Shown here piece after piece: positions 1-5,626 of a DNA stretch of 6,208 bases. A program made the position numbers and the translations under genes. The notes beneath the pieces are model-generated. The model was not told the origin of the DNA and ran no database searches. It worked only from the letters and a program-made list of their open reading frames with translations. Source of the stretch: Hyphomicrobiales bacterium (GTDB taxonomy: Bacteria; Pseudomonadota; Alphaproteobacteria; Rhodobacterales; Rhodobacteraceae); contig PWLT01000070.1 in NCBI GenBank assembly GCA_003558415.1, positions 1-6,208 of the forward strand. The letters are read 5' to 3'. How positions within the stretch are numbered: position 1 is the stretch's first letter; each line of letters opens with the position of its first letter.

Positions 1-1
1 C

Positions 2-394
2 GCCGCCTATACCCGCCACATGGAGGCGATGGAGATCCGCAAGGCGGCAAGTGAACTGCGCGCGATCTGGGTCGAGGGCAACGAATATCTCCAGCGCGCC
101 GCGCCCTGGGCGAGCTTCAAGGAAACCCCCGAACAGGCCGCCGCAGAAATCCGGCTCGGGCTCAACCTCATCCGGCTCTACGCCGTGCTCTCCCAGCCCT
201 TCATCCCCGATGCAAGCGCGCGGATGATGGCAGCACTCAACTGCAGCGACTGGACGTGGCCCGCGGATATCGAGGCGGCGCTAACAGCTCTCCCGCCCGG
301 CCACGCCTTCACGGTGCCCGACGTTCTCTTCGCCAAGATCTCCGACGAGGCGCGGACGCAGTGGCAGGAGCGCTTCAAGGGACCGCGCGGCTGA
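2..394 (+). CDS. metG: Methionyl-tRNA synthetase, C-terminal part (5'-truncated by window edge)
   Basis: This is the last 130 residues of methionyl-tRNA synthetase, the cytoplasmic class I enzyme that charges tRNA-Met with methionine using ATP. Only the helical anticodon-binding domain is in the window; the Rossmann catalytic core with its HIGH and KMSKS motifs lies to the left. Recognisable family pieces are [11 protein letters not shown] followed by FKETPEQAA, then [20 protein letters not shown], and near the end [23 protein letters not shown], all typical of alphaproteobacterial MetG. The frame is open to the left edge, so the first ATG at 20 is internal, not a start. The protein ends soon after the anticodon domain, with no C-terminal tRNA-binding (Trbp111-like) extension, which fits alphaproteobacterial forms as I remember them. 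It is convergent with the TRAP permease gene. The family call is confident; it rests on recognition rather than alignment. Confidence 0.93.
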   Translation, partial: AAYTRHMEAMEIRKAASELRAIWVEGNEYLQRAAPWASFKETPEQAAAEIRLGLNLIRLYAVLSQPFIPDASARMMAALNCSDWTWPADIEAALTALPPGHAFTVPDVLFAKISDEARTQWQERFKGPRG

Positions 395-399
395 CCCAC

Positions 400-412
400 G
401 GACGCCCCGTCC
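400..412 (+). terminator. Short hairpin just after metG, weak terminator candidate
   Basis: GGACG (400-404) and CGTCC (408-412) form a perfect 5-bp stem with a CCC loop, starting 5 bases after the metG stop. On the + strand it is followed by a pyrimidine-rich stretch (CCTTCATCTTC) rather than a true U-run. The short stem makes this a weak candidate on its own; it may act together with the stronger hairpins further on. Confidence 0.3.
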
Positions 413-413
413 C

Positions 414-446
414 CTTCATCTTCGCAAAAATATCCCCGCCGGAGGC
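414..446. repeat. Rhodobacteraceae-type intergenic motif
   Basis: The block reads CTTCATCTTCGCAAAAATA (414-432), then one T, then CCCCGCCGGAGGC (434-446). From memory, close variants of this (a CTTCATCTT half, an A-rich centre, then CCCGCCGGAGGC) recur between genes in Rhodobacteraceae, often at gene ends. Its function is not established to my knowledge. On the minus strand it gives GCCTCCGGCGGGG followed by ATATTTTT, which looks like a GC-rich element followed by a T-run, so a terminator role for the TRAP operon is possible. Only one copy is in this window, so the claim that it repeats rests on recollection. Confidence 0.5.
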
Positions 447-449
447 ACC

Positions 450-476
450 GCCGGCTCCGACCATGTCGGAGCCGGC
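450..476. terminator. Perfect 12-bp inverted repeat, probable bidirectional terminator
   Basis: GCCGGCTCCGAC (450-461) and GTCGGAGCCGGC (465-476) are perfect reverse complements around a 3-base CAT loop. A 12-bp, mostly GC stem midway between two convergent genes is the expected place for a shared terminator. No T-run directly follows on either strand; on the minus strand the nearest one (ATATTTTT) begins about 16 bases beyond the stem base. It may therefore be a pausing or 3'-end-protecting hairpin rather than a canonical intrinsic terminator. Confidence 0.65.
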
Positions 477-488
477 AAGCGGAGATCT

Positions 489-508
489 CGGGCCGCGAAG
501 GCGGCCCG
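489..508. terminator. Second hairpin of the convergent gap
   Basis: CGGGCCGC (489-496) and GCGGCCCG (501-508) pair perfectly over 8 bp with a GAAG loop. It is the middle of three strong inverted repeats between metG and the TRAP permease gene. There is no adjacent T-run. It probably contributes to transcription ending or to transcript 3'-end stability for one or both genes. Confidence 0.5.
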
Positions 509-521
509 CAATTCTCGCGCC

Positions 522-539
522 CGGGCTCAATCGAGCCCG
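522..539. terminator. Third hairpin, overlapping the TRAP permease stop codon
   Basis: CGGGCTC (522-528) and GAGCCCG (533-539) pair over 7 bp around an AATC loop. The TGA of the TRAP permease gene (527-529 on the minus strand) lies within this structure, so the last codons are part of the stem. On the minus strand it is the first of three successive hairpins after the gene. Confidence 0.45.
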
Positions 540-2938
540 CGCGCCACAGTGTTCGGCGTCACCAGCTTCTTCTGGATCAGGAAGGTCAGCGCCGCGGCGC
601 CAAGCCCGATCACATCCGACATCCAGCCACCGGCGATCATCGCCAGCGCCGCCGCAAGAAGGAACACGCGCAGCGCCGGATGCAGCAGCCCCGAAAGCCA
701 GCCCTGCACCGCCGACGCCAGCAGGAAGATGCCAAGCCCCGCGGTGACGACCACATGCAGGATCTCGTACCACTCCCCGCGCATGAGCAGCGAAGAGGAA
801 TAGAAGAACATGAACGGCACCACGAAGGCCGCAAGCCCGATCTTGAACGCCTCGACCGAGGTGCGCATCGGATCCGACTGCGCAATCGCGGCGCCGGCAT
901 AGGCCGCCAGCGCGACTGGCGGCGTGATCGCCGACATCACCGCGAAGTAGAAGATGAAGAAATGCGCCGTCAGCGGCTCGATCCCCATGCGGATGAGGCC
1001 CGGCGCGATGACGCTGGCGGCCACCGCATAGGCCGCGGTCGTCGGCATCCCCATCCCAAGGATGATCGCCACGCACATCGCAAAGAACAGCGCCAGCAGC
1101 TGGCTTTGCCCCGCGATCGCCATGAGCACCGATGAAAGCCGTGTGCCCACGCCGGTAATCGCGATCACCCCCACGATGACACCCGCGGCCGCACAGACGG
1201 CGACGAGTTGCAACGACATCTTCGCCGCGATCTCGAACGCGTAGGGGATCATCTTGAAATGCTCGACGGTCTTGGCGACCGCCACGGCGGCACGCGGATT
1301 GTTGCGCGCCATCACGACAAGCCCGCCGATCGCCAGCGCCGCGGCGAGCACCGAGATGCCGAGCTGCAGCCACCAGTCAGGCGGCGCGCCGTAAAGCAGC
1401 ATCCGCGCCCCGACCACCAGCGGCATGAGCGCGATGACGAACAGGAACACGCTGACGATGTGGTTGACCCAGCCATCCTCGCGCCCCTCGATGAAGAGGC
1501 GGATATAGCTGACGACAAAGGCGCCGATCATCGCATAGGTGCCCGCGCGGATCACCGAGTAGCCGACATAGAGCGCCCCGATCAGCATGACGATGGGAAT
1601 GAAGAGATAGGCCTGCCTGGCCATGATCCGGAACTTGGGCAATTCCTTGCGCGGCAGGCCCTTCATGCCTTCCTTCAGGGCCTCCTTGTCGACCATGAAA
1701 TAGACCGACGCGAAATAGAGCAGCGCCGGTATGATCGCGGCGGTGACGATCTCGCGATAGGCGATGCCGGTGATCTCGGCCATGATGAAGGCGCCCGCGC
1801 CCATGATGGGCGGCAGGATCTGCCCGCCCGAGGAGGCCGCGGCCTCCACCGCGGCAGCGGTCTGCGGCCGGTACCCGACCTTCTTCATCAGCGGGATGGT
1901 CAGCGACCCCGTCGAGACGACATTGCCCGCCGAGGTGCCGTTGATCATCCCCATCAGGCCCGAGCCAAAGATCGCCACCTTGGCCGGCCCCCCGCGCGCC
2001 CCGCCGGCGATGGCGAAGGCGAAATTGACGAAATACTCGCCCACCCGGCTGGCCTGAAGGAAGGCGGCGAAAGTGATGAACAGGATGATATAGGTCGAGG
2101 ACACGGCCGTCGTCGGCCCCAGGATGCCGACATCGGTGTAGATCCGCGCGAAGAAGCGCTCGGCCGGGTAGCCACGGTGTTGCAGGAAACCGGGCAGCCA
2201 TGGGCCGAGGAAACCATAGCCGACGAACAGCGCCACGATGATCACCAGCGCAAGCCCGGCCAGCCGCCGGGTGAGTTCCAGGATCAGGATGATCCCGGTG
2301 ATCGCGGCGTACATGTCCACGGTATGGGGGAACACGCCGGCGCGATTGCGCAGGAATTCGGCATGCGCGATGATGTAGAGTCCGACCGCCAGCGCCGCGA
2401 GCGCAAGCAGGCTGTCGGCCAGCGGGAAGGCGCCGCGCTCGCGCTCGGGAAACAGCCAGGAGGCAAGCAGGGCCGCAACGGTGCCCCCCAGAACCGGCCA
2501 GGCAAAGGTGGTCAGCATCATGTCCGCAGGCGCGCCCATGGCGATGCGGTTGCCGGTGAAGATCGCATGCAGGATGGTCACCAAAGCGGTGCCTATCAGC
2601 AGCGCGGCAACCCCCAGCAGCGCCCAGGCGACCGGATGGCGCGCCTCGGCCGGTTGGCGCATCTCCGCGCCGCGCTCGGGATCATCTCGGAAGATTGTGG
2701 ACGAATAGAGCACGAAGCCGAGAAACAAGCCCCCCGTGACGTGGATCAGCCGGTAGGTCCAGGTCTCCAGCGGATAGAGGTTCATCGCGCCGATGTGAAA
2801 GGCGGTAAAGGCGATGCAGAGCGCGACGATGACATGCCCCTTCCAGCCGAAGAATCTCCGCTGGTTGGACATGACGATTTCGCGATCGACGCCCTTGGCG
2901 ATGTTCTTGCCTTCGGGCGCGGCCTCTGTCGACGCCAT
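527..2938 (-). CDS. TRAP transporter fused permease (DctQ-DctM fusion, 4TM/12TM type), TAXI partner
   Basis: This 803-residue inner-membrane protein is the permease of a tripartite ATP-independent periplasmic transporter, which imports a solute delivered by a periplasmic binding protein, driven by an ion gradient. The small DctQ-like and large DctM-like subunits are fused, as is usual for TAXI systems. A short polar N-terminus is followed by membrane segments of the DctQ-like part (about residues 30-240), then the DctM-like part from about 265. The family signature is clear: GSGLMGMINGTSAGN at about 325-339, then EAAASSGGQILPPIMGAGAF, and a second pseudo-symmetric loop GMGMPTTAAY at about 628-637 followed by SAITPPVALAAYAG. 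Extra hydrophobic segments fill residues 725-790. The ATG at 2938 is preferred because GGGGAGGTGA lies just upstream; an in-frame GTG at 2944 sits inside that ribosome-binding site. It lies 165 bp downstream of the TAXI protein gene. The substrate is unknown. Confidence 0.95.
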   Translation of the reverse strand: MASTEAAPEGKNIAKGVDREIVMSNQRRFFGWKGHVIVALCIAFTAFHIGAMNLYPLETWTYRLIHVTGGLFLGFVLYSSTIFRDDPERGAEMRQPAEARHPVAWALLGVAALLIGTALVTILHAIFTGNRIAMGAPADMMLTTFAWPVLGGTVAALLASWLFPERERGAFPLADSLLALAALAVGLYIIAHAEFLRNRAGVFPHTVDMYAAITGIILILELTRRLAGLALVIIVALFVGYGFLGPWLPGFLQHRGYPAERFFARIYTDVGILGPTTAVSSTYIILFITFAAFLQASRVGEYFVNFAFAIAGGARGGPAKVAIFGSGLMGMINGTSAGNVVSTGSLTIPLMKKVGYRPQTAAAVEAAASSGGQILPPIMGAGAFIMAEITGIAYREIVTAAIIPALLYFASVYFMVDKEALKEGMKGLPRKELPKFRIMARQAYLFIPIVMLIGALYVGYSVIRAGTYAMIGAFVVSYIRLFIEGREDGWVNHIVSVFLFVIALMPLVVGARMLLYGAPPDWWLQLGISVLAAALAIGGLVVMARNNPRAAVAVAKTVEHFKMIPYAFEIAAKMSLQLVAVCAAAGVIVGVIAITGVGTRLSSVLMAIAGQSQLLALFFAMCVAIILGMGMPTTAAYAVAASVIAPGLIRMGIEPLTAHFFIFYFAVMSAITPPVALAAYAGAAIAQSDPMRTSVEAFKIGLAAFVVPFMFFYSSSLLMRGEWYEILHVVVTAGLGIFLLASAVQGWLSGLLHPALRVFLLAAALAMIAGGWMSDVIGLGAAALTFLIQKKLVTPNTVARGLD

Positions 2939-2940
2939 GG

Positions 2941-2950
2941 TCACCTCCCC
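2941..2950 (-). promoter_or_regulatory. Strong ribosome-binding site of the TRAP permease gene
   Basis: On the minus strand this reads GGGGAGGTGA, a near-complete match to the 16S rRNA 3' end, ending 2 bases before the ATG at 2938 (5 bases from the GGAGG core). It decides the start: the upstream in-frame GTG (2944-2942) is part of the site itself. A strong site here implies the permease is translated independently of the upstream gene. Confidence 0.8.
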
Positions 2951-3045
2951 AGTGAACCGATCGGCCCCCGCTGCTCCCGGTTATCCGCCGCCGTCGCTGC
3001 GGCCTTGGGATCCGGGCTATACTTCAGGGGATACCGCTGCCGAAA

Positions 3046-3076
3046 GGCCGGGGCCTGCCCACAGGCGGCCCCGGCC
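3046..3076 (-). promoter_or_regulatory. Intercistronic GC hairpin between TAXI protein and permease genes
   Basis: GGCCGGGGCC (3046-3055) and GGCCCCGGCC (3067-3076) are perfect 10-bp reverse complements, all G and C, around an 11-base loop. Part of the loop can pair in an alternative inner hairpin (CCTG/CAGG). It begins 27 bases after the binding-protein stop, and on the minus strand is followed only by TTTCGG, not a full T-run. Inference: it stabilises the 3' end of the binding-protein message or partly stops transcription, lowering permease output relative to binding protein. Apart from this hairpin, the 165-bp spacer (2939-3103) shows only the permease ribosome-binding site. Confidence 0.6.
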
Positions 3077-3103
3077 GGATTGCAATGCCTTGCGGCGCGG
3101 GCT

Positions 3104-4084
3104 TCAGCCCCGGAGATCCTCGGGGATCTCGAAGCCGTTTTCCTCGAACCAGCGGATCGAACCGGGATGGAACGGCAGGAAGCTGTTGTTGACGTAGTTC
3201 TCGGGAAGCGTCGCCGCAGCCGCCGCATGGATTTCCATCATGCGGTCGTTGTTTTCCATCACCAGCTTGGTGATCTCATAGGCGAGGCTTTCGGGCATGT
3301 CCTGATGAACGACCGCGAAGTTCCACATCGCGACGGAGTCCTGATCGTTCTCCTGGCCATCATAGGTGCCTGCCGGGATGGTGAAATCCGACACTTCGGG
3401 GAAGTTGTCGAGGATATGCGCATGCTCTTCGTCGGTGAAGCCGAAGGTCACCACATTGGCCTCGGCGTGGAGCTGCGAGAAGGCCGCGATCGGCAGGCCG
3501 GCGGCGAACAGGAAGGCATCGATCAGCCCGTCCTGCAGCTGCCCCGCGGCATCGGAGGCGCCGGCATAGGAAACATCCGCGTCAACGCCGAGCGAATCGA
3601 GGATCCGCGGCCAATAGGTGCCGGGCGTGCCGCCCGCCGGGCCGACGCTCACGCGGCGCCCGTCGAGATCGCCCAACGTTTCGATGCCCGAGCCGGCCAA
3701 AGCGATCCCCTGGAACGGCGTCTCATACATCGGGAAGAGCGCGCGTACATCCGTGTGCTCAAGCCCCGGCGCAAGCTCGCTCTCGCCGGTCCAGGCCTCG
3801 AACATCGGCCCCATCGTGACCAGCCCAAGATCGTGCTCGCCGGTCTGGACGAGGGTGACGTTCTGCACCGGGCCGCCGGTCACCTCGCCGCTGGCGCTGA
3901 GGCCCAACTCCCCGCCGATAAACGCGGCAAGCCCGTTACCATAGACGAAGTACACACCGCCCTGACTTGCCGTGCCGACGGTGAGCTCGCTCGGCCAGTC
4001 GTCGCGATCCTGCGCTAGTGCGGGGGCCGCGATCAGCGCGGCGCCGACGAAGGTTGCGGAAACAGTCTTGATGAACATATTCAT
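3104..4084 (-). CDS. TAXI family TRAP transporter solute-binding protein
   Basis: This 326-residue periplasmic protein is the solute receptor of the TRAP system encoded downstream. Residues 1-24 form a Sec signal peptide (short charged start, hydrophobic core, ALA cleavage site before Q25). The mature part opens with the TAXI hallmark TVGTASQGGVYFVYGNGLA (35-53), where a glycine-rich loop helps form the ligand site. LGDLDGRRVSVGPAGGTPGT (137-156) matches the conserved lobe-hinge segment, and FHPGSIRWFEENG (305-317) the family's usual C-terminus. The length is normal for TAXI proteins. The frame stays open upstream to 4333, but the ATG at 4084 gives the signal peptide and has GGAGG five bases before it; a second ATG two codons later is less well placed. 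Characterised TAXI proteins bind glutamate or 2-oxoglutarate; the ligand here cannot be deduced. It probably begins the operon. Confidence 0.95.
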   Translation of the reverse strand: MNMFIKTVSATFVGAALIAAPALAQDRDDWPSELTVGTASQGGVYFVYGNGLAAFIGGELGLSASGEVTGGPVQNVTLVQTGEHDLGLVTMGPMFEAWTGESELAPGLEHTDVRALFPMYETPFQGIALAGSGIETLGDLDGRRVSVGPAGGTPGTYWPRILDSLGVDADVSYAGASDAAGQLQDGLIDAFLFAAGLPIAAFSQLHAEANVVTFGFTDEEHAHILDNFPEVSDFTIPAGTYDGQENDQDSVAMWNFAVVHQDMPESLAYEITKLVMENNDRMMEIHAAAAATLPENYVNNSFLPFHPGSIRWFEENGFEIPEDLRG

Positions 4085-4087
4085 GTA

Positions 4088-4095
4088 GTCCTCCC
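4088..4095 (-). promoter_or_regulatory. Ribosome-binding site of the TAXI protein gene
   Basis: On the minus strand this reads GGGAGGAC, with the GGAGG core 5 bases before the ATG at 4084 and 11 bases before the next in-frame ATG at 4078. The spacing favours 4084 and argues against the long upstream extension of the frame. Confidence 0.75.
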
Positions 4096-4107
4096 AGTTT
4101 ACGGATC

Positions 4108-4147
4108 CGACAGGTTCAAACGGTCGCTGCGCGACCGTGACCTGTCG
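4108..4147 (-). promoter_or_regulatory. Two-part palindrome in the leader of the TAXI-TRAP operon
   Basis: An outer pair CGACAGGT (4108-4115) and ACCTGTCG (4140-4147) encloses an inner pair ACGGTCGC (4120-4127) and GCGACCGT (4131-4138) with a TGC loop. Both 8-bp arms are perfect; the pairs are separated by TCAA on one side and a single G on the other. The structure ends 23 bases upstream of the ATG at 4084, leaving the ribosome-binding site free. It could be a DNA operator for a dimeric regulator, a leader RNA hairpin that stabilises the message, or a barrier to read-through from the upstream genes. No T-run follows, so an intrinsic terminator is unlikely. Confidence 0.6.
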
Positions 4148-4161
4148 TTGATCCCGCTCAA
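4148..4161. promoter_or_regulatory. Possible Fnr/Crp-family binding site
   Basis: The sequence TTGATCCCGCTCAA matches the TTGA-N6-TCAA pattern of FNR-type regulators (full consensus TTGAT-N4-ATCAA) at nine of ten positions. It abuts the palindrome at 4108-4147 and lies 63 bases upstream of the TAXI protein start. Rhodobacteraceae carry FnrL and related Dnr/Nnr regulators that recognise such boxes. If the promoter suggested at 4162-4189 is right, the box sits at the transcription start, which would suit repression. A single match to a short motif can arise by chance. Confidence 0.35.
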
Positions 4162-4189
4162 GGTATGCGGAAATCCCCCGTTCGCGCAA
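4162..4189 (-). promoter_or_regulatory. Candidate sigma-70 promoter for the TAXI-TRAP operon
   Basis: On the minus strand TTGCGC (4189-4184) and CATACC (4167-4162) are separated by 16 bases. TTG at the -35 is the best conserved element in alphaproteobacterial housekeeping promoters, but the -10 is poor. The start point would fall near 4155, giving a leader of about 70 bases that contains the palindrome. This is a weak match chosen because a promoter is expected in this gap. Confidence 0.25.
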
Positions 4190-4206
4190 CCGTTTGCTTC
4201 GCCCCC

Positions 4207-4221
4207 GCGCCATCATGGCGC
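4207..4221. terminator. Small palindrome after the small exported protein gene
   Basis: GCGCCAT (4207-4213) and ATGGCGC (4215-4221) are perfect reverse complements around a single C, 11 bases beyond the stop of the 106-residue protein gene on the minus strand. As RNA it would fold as a 5-bp GC stem with a 5-base loop. It lacks a T-run, so it is at best a weak transcript end; an operator role is equally possible. Confidence 0.3.
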
Positions 4222-4232
4222 AGGACGCGGCG

Positions 4233-4553
4233 TCAGAGTTCGATCTCGTCGGGATCTTCGGCCTCGGCCTCGTCATCCTCCGGATCGGACTCGGGGGTGA
4301 GCGGCACCTTGCGGCGCAGGATGATGTCGCCATTGGGCAGGATCTCGGGCGGGTGATAGGCGCTCAGATCGTCCAGCGCGCGCTCAAGCTCGCGCAGCTT
4401 CGGTTCCATCTCGGCCATCAGCCCGCGCAGCAGGAGCCGCGCGCCCTGTTCGATCAGGCTCAGCCCCTCGTCGAATTCCTCGCTCTTCGCGCCGGCATGC
4501 TGTGGCGCCCAGGCGAGGCTCAGACAGATCAGCGTTGCGAAGAGATGTTTCAT
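4233..4553 (-). CDS. Small exported acidic-tailed protein of unknown function
   Basis: The gene encodes 106 residues. Residues 1-22 look like a Sec signal peptide (MKHLF start, hydrophobic core, AGA before K23), so the product is probably periplasmic; the cysteine at position 10 is not in a lipobox. The mature part has an amphipathic helical stretch (about 24-65, with LSLIEQGARLLLRGLMAEME), then YHPPEILPNGDIILRRKVP, and an Asp/Glu-rich tail. I recall homologues of this pattern in Rhodobacteraceae, some labelled 'AAA+ family ATPase'. That label finds no support here: there is no Walker A or B motif and the chain is far too short. The ATG at 4553 gives the signal peptide but has only a weak ribosome-binding site; a GTG at 4562 is in frame. 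It lies 44 bp after the endonuclease-family gene and is probably cotranscribed. Its function is unknown. Confidence 0.75.
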   Translation of the reverse strand: MKHLFATLICLSLAWAPQHAGAKSEEFDEGLSLIEQGARLLLRGLMAEMEPKLRELERALDDLSAYHPPEILPNGDIILRRKVPLTPESDPEDDEAEAEDPDEIEL

Positions 4554-4597
4554 GGCAAGCACTCTAGCCGTAAACGGGCCGCGAAAGAAGCGCCATG

Positions 4598-5626
4598 CTA
4601 TAGCGCGATGTCGAGCGTCACCGGGAAGTGATCCGACGCGGCGAGCAGCGCCGCGCGCAGCTCCGGGTTGTTCAGGCAAGCGCTGTCGTCGAACGGGTGC
4701 CAGATGCGCCAGCGTGGATCGCGCCGCAGCAGATCGGGCGAGACCATGATATAGTCGAGCAATGCCGAGAGATACTGCCCGTCGGGCATCTGGAAGCGCG
4801 CCGATGCGGGCGCGGCGGCAAGGCGCTTGGCAAGCGCCTTGCGCGCGTGGCGGTCATAGAGCTGCATCTCCCGCGGCTGGTCCCAGCCGAGCACGACCTC
4901 GACGCCCGAGCGCGGAAACAGCGGCTCGAACGCATCCAGTTCCGGGCCGTCGTTGAAATCGCCCAGTACGATCAGCGGCTCACCCTCGACCAGGTGCGCA
5001 TCAATGCGCTGGCGCAGCCAGATGCATTGCGCGTATTGCTTGCGCCGGTTCTCGATCGCAATGCGCATCGCCTCATCGGCGTCGCGCGCGCCGTGGGGCA
5101 CCTTGGCCTTGGTGTGCACACCGATCATCCGAAACAGCGTCCCGCCCGACGTCTCGACCAGCAACTCCAGCGGCGGGCGGGCGAAGGTGACCTTTTGCTC
5201 GGTCCCGTTCTCGTCGGGCCCCGCGCGGAACACCCCGTCGAAGCGCGGCGCCTCGGCGCTGCCGCCCTTGCCGGTGGGCGCGCCTTGCGGGTCATGCACC
5301 GCGCTGAGCGCATCGGGGTCGTAGAGCAGTGCGATTTCCTGCTGGCTCTCGCTGGCAAAGCCGATCAGCGCACGCCTTGCGCGCAGCTCGAAATGCGCTG
5401 CGAAATTCTCCAACGCCGCCACGGTCGAGCGGCCGTCGCCCTGATCGGGGGCTTCGATGATCATCACCGCATCAGCATCGAGCGCGGTGAAGACGATCCC
5501 CAGCCCGAGAAGCTGTTCGGCGCGTGTCACGCCGTGGCGCCCGGACGGCCCGTCGTCGGCGACCAGCCCGTCGGAGTCGTCGAACAGCGCATTGAACCAC
5601 GCGACATTGTAGGATGCGATCCTCAC
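4598..5626 (-). CDS. Endonuclease/exonuclease/phosphatase (EEP) superfamily protein
   Basis: This 342-residue protein belongs to the metal-dependent EEP fold, which cleaves phosphodiester or phosphomonoester bonds in DNA, RNA or small molecules. The catalytic set is visible in order: Asn7 in ASYNVAWF, Glu58 in MIIEAPD, His171 in GVHTKAK, Asp223 and Asn225 in LGDFND, Asp291 in LLDYIMVS, and Asp332-His333 in SDHFPV. The active site therefore looks complete. There is no signal peptide, so it is probably cytoplasmic. The start is a GTG at 5626 whose bases overlap the TGA of the upstream djlA-like gene (GTGA), with no evident ribosome-binding site. Translation is probably coupled. This start places the conserved N-terminal strand (RIASYNV) exactly where the family begins. 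The substrate cannot be told; DNA repair nuclease, sphingomyelinase-like and phosphatase activities all occur in this superfamily. Confidence 0.88.
   Translation of the reverse strand: MRIASYNVAWFNALFDDSDGLVADDGPSGRHGVTRAEQLLGLGIVFTALDADAVMIIEAPDQGDGRSTVAALENFAAHFELRARRALIGFASESQQEIALLYDPDALSAVHDPQGAPTGKGGSAEAPRFDGVFRAGPDENGTEQKVTFARPPLELLVETSGGTLFRMIGVHTKAKVPHGARDADEAMRIAIENRRKQYAQCIWLRQRIDAHLVEGEPLIVLGDFNDGPELDAFEPLFPRSGVEVVLGWDQPREMQLYDRHARKALAKRLAAAPASARFQMPDGQYLSALLDYIMVSPDLLRRDPRWRIWHPFDDSACLNNPELRAALLAASDHFPVTLDIAL

Noticed and set aside
375..1373. A 332-codon minus-strand frame overlapping the 3' end of the TRAP permease gene and the convergent gap.
   Set aside because: It is an alternative frame of the permease gene with an Arg/Gly/Ala-biased composition and no family motif; the permease frame explains the region.
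1208..4018. A 936-codon open frame on the + strand, antisense to both the TRAP permease and TAXI protein genes and running through their spacer.
   Set aside because: Its translation is rich in Arg, Asp, His and Gln with no recognisable domain, which is what the antisense of hydrophobic, GC-rich genes produces. The minus-strand genes show clear family motifs, signal peptides and ribosome-binding sites, so this is a shadow frame.
4085..4333. Upstream extension of the TAXI protein frame to a start at 4333, inside the small exported protein gene.
   Set aside because: The extension would bury the signal peptide in the middle of the protein, and GGAGG stands five bases before the ATG at 4084. The open frame is a result of high GC content.
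4597..4604. Palindrome GCTATAGC at the stop of the EEP gene, resembling a -10 element for the small protein gene.
   Set aside because: No matching -35 element was found at suitable spacing, and the 44-bp gap with the same direction makes cotranscription more likely.
4554..4679. Upstream extension of the small exported protein to 4679, overlapping the EEP gene.
   Set aside because: It would place over 40 Arg/Gly/Ala-rich residues before a clear signal peptide; the ATG at 4553 gives a normal secreted protein.
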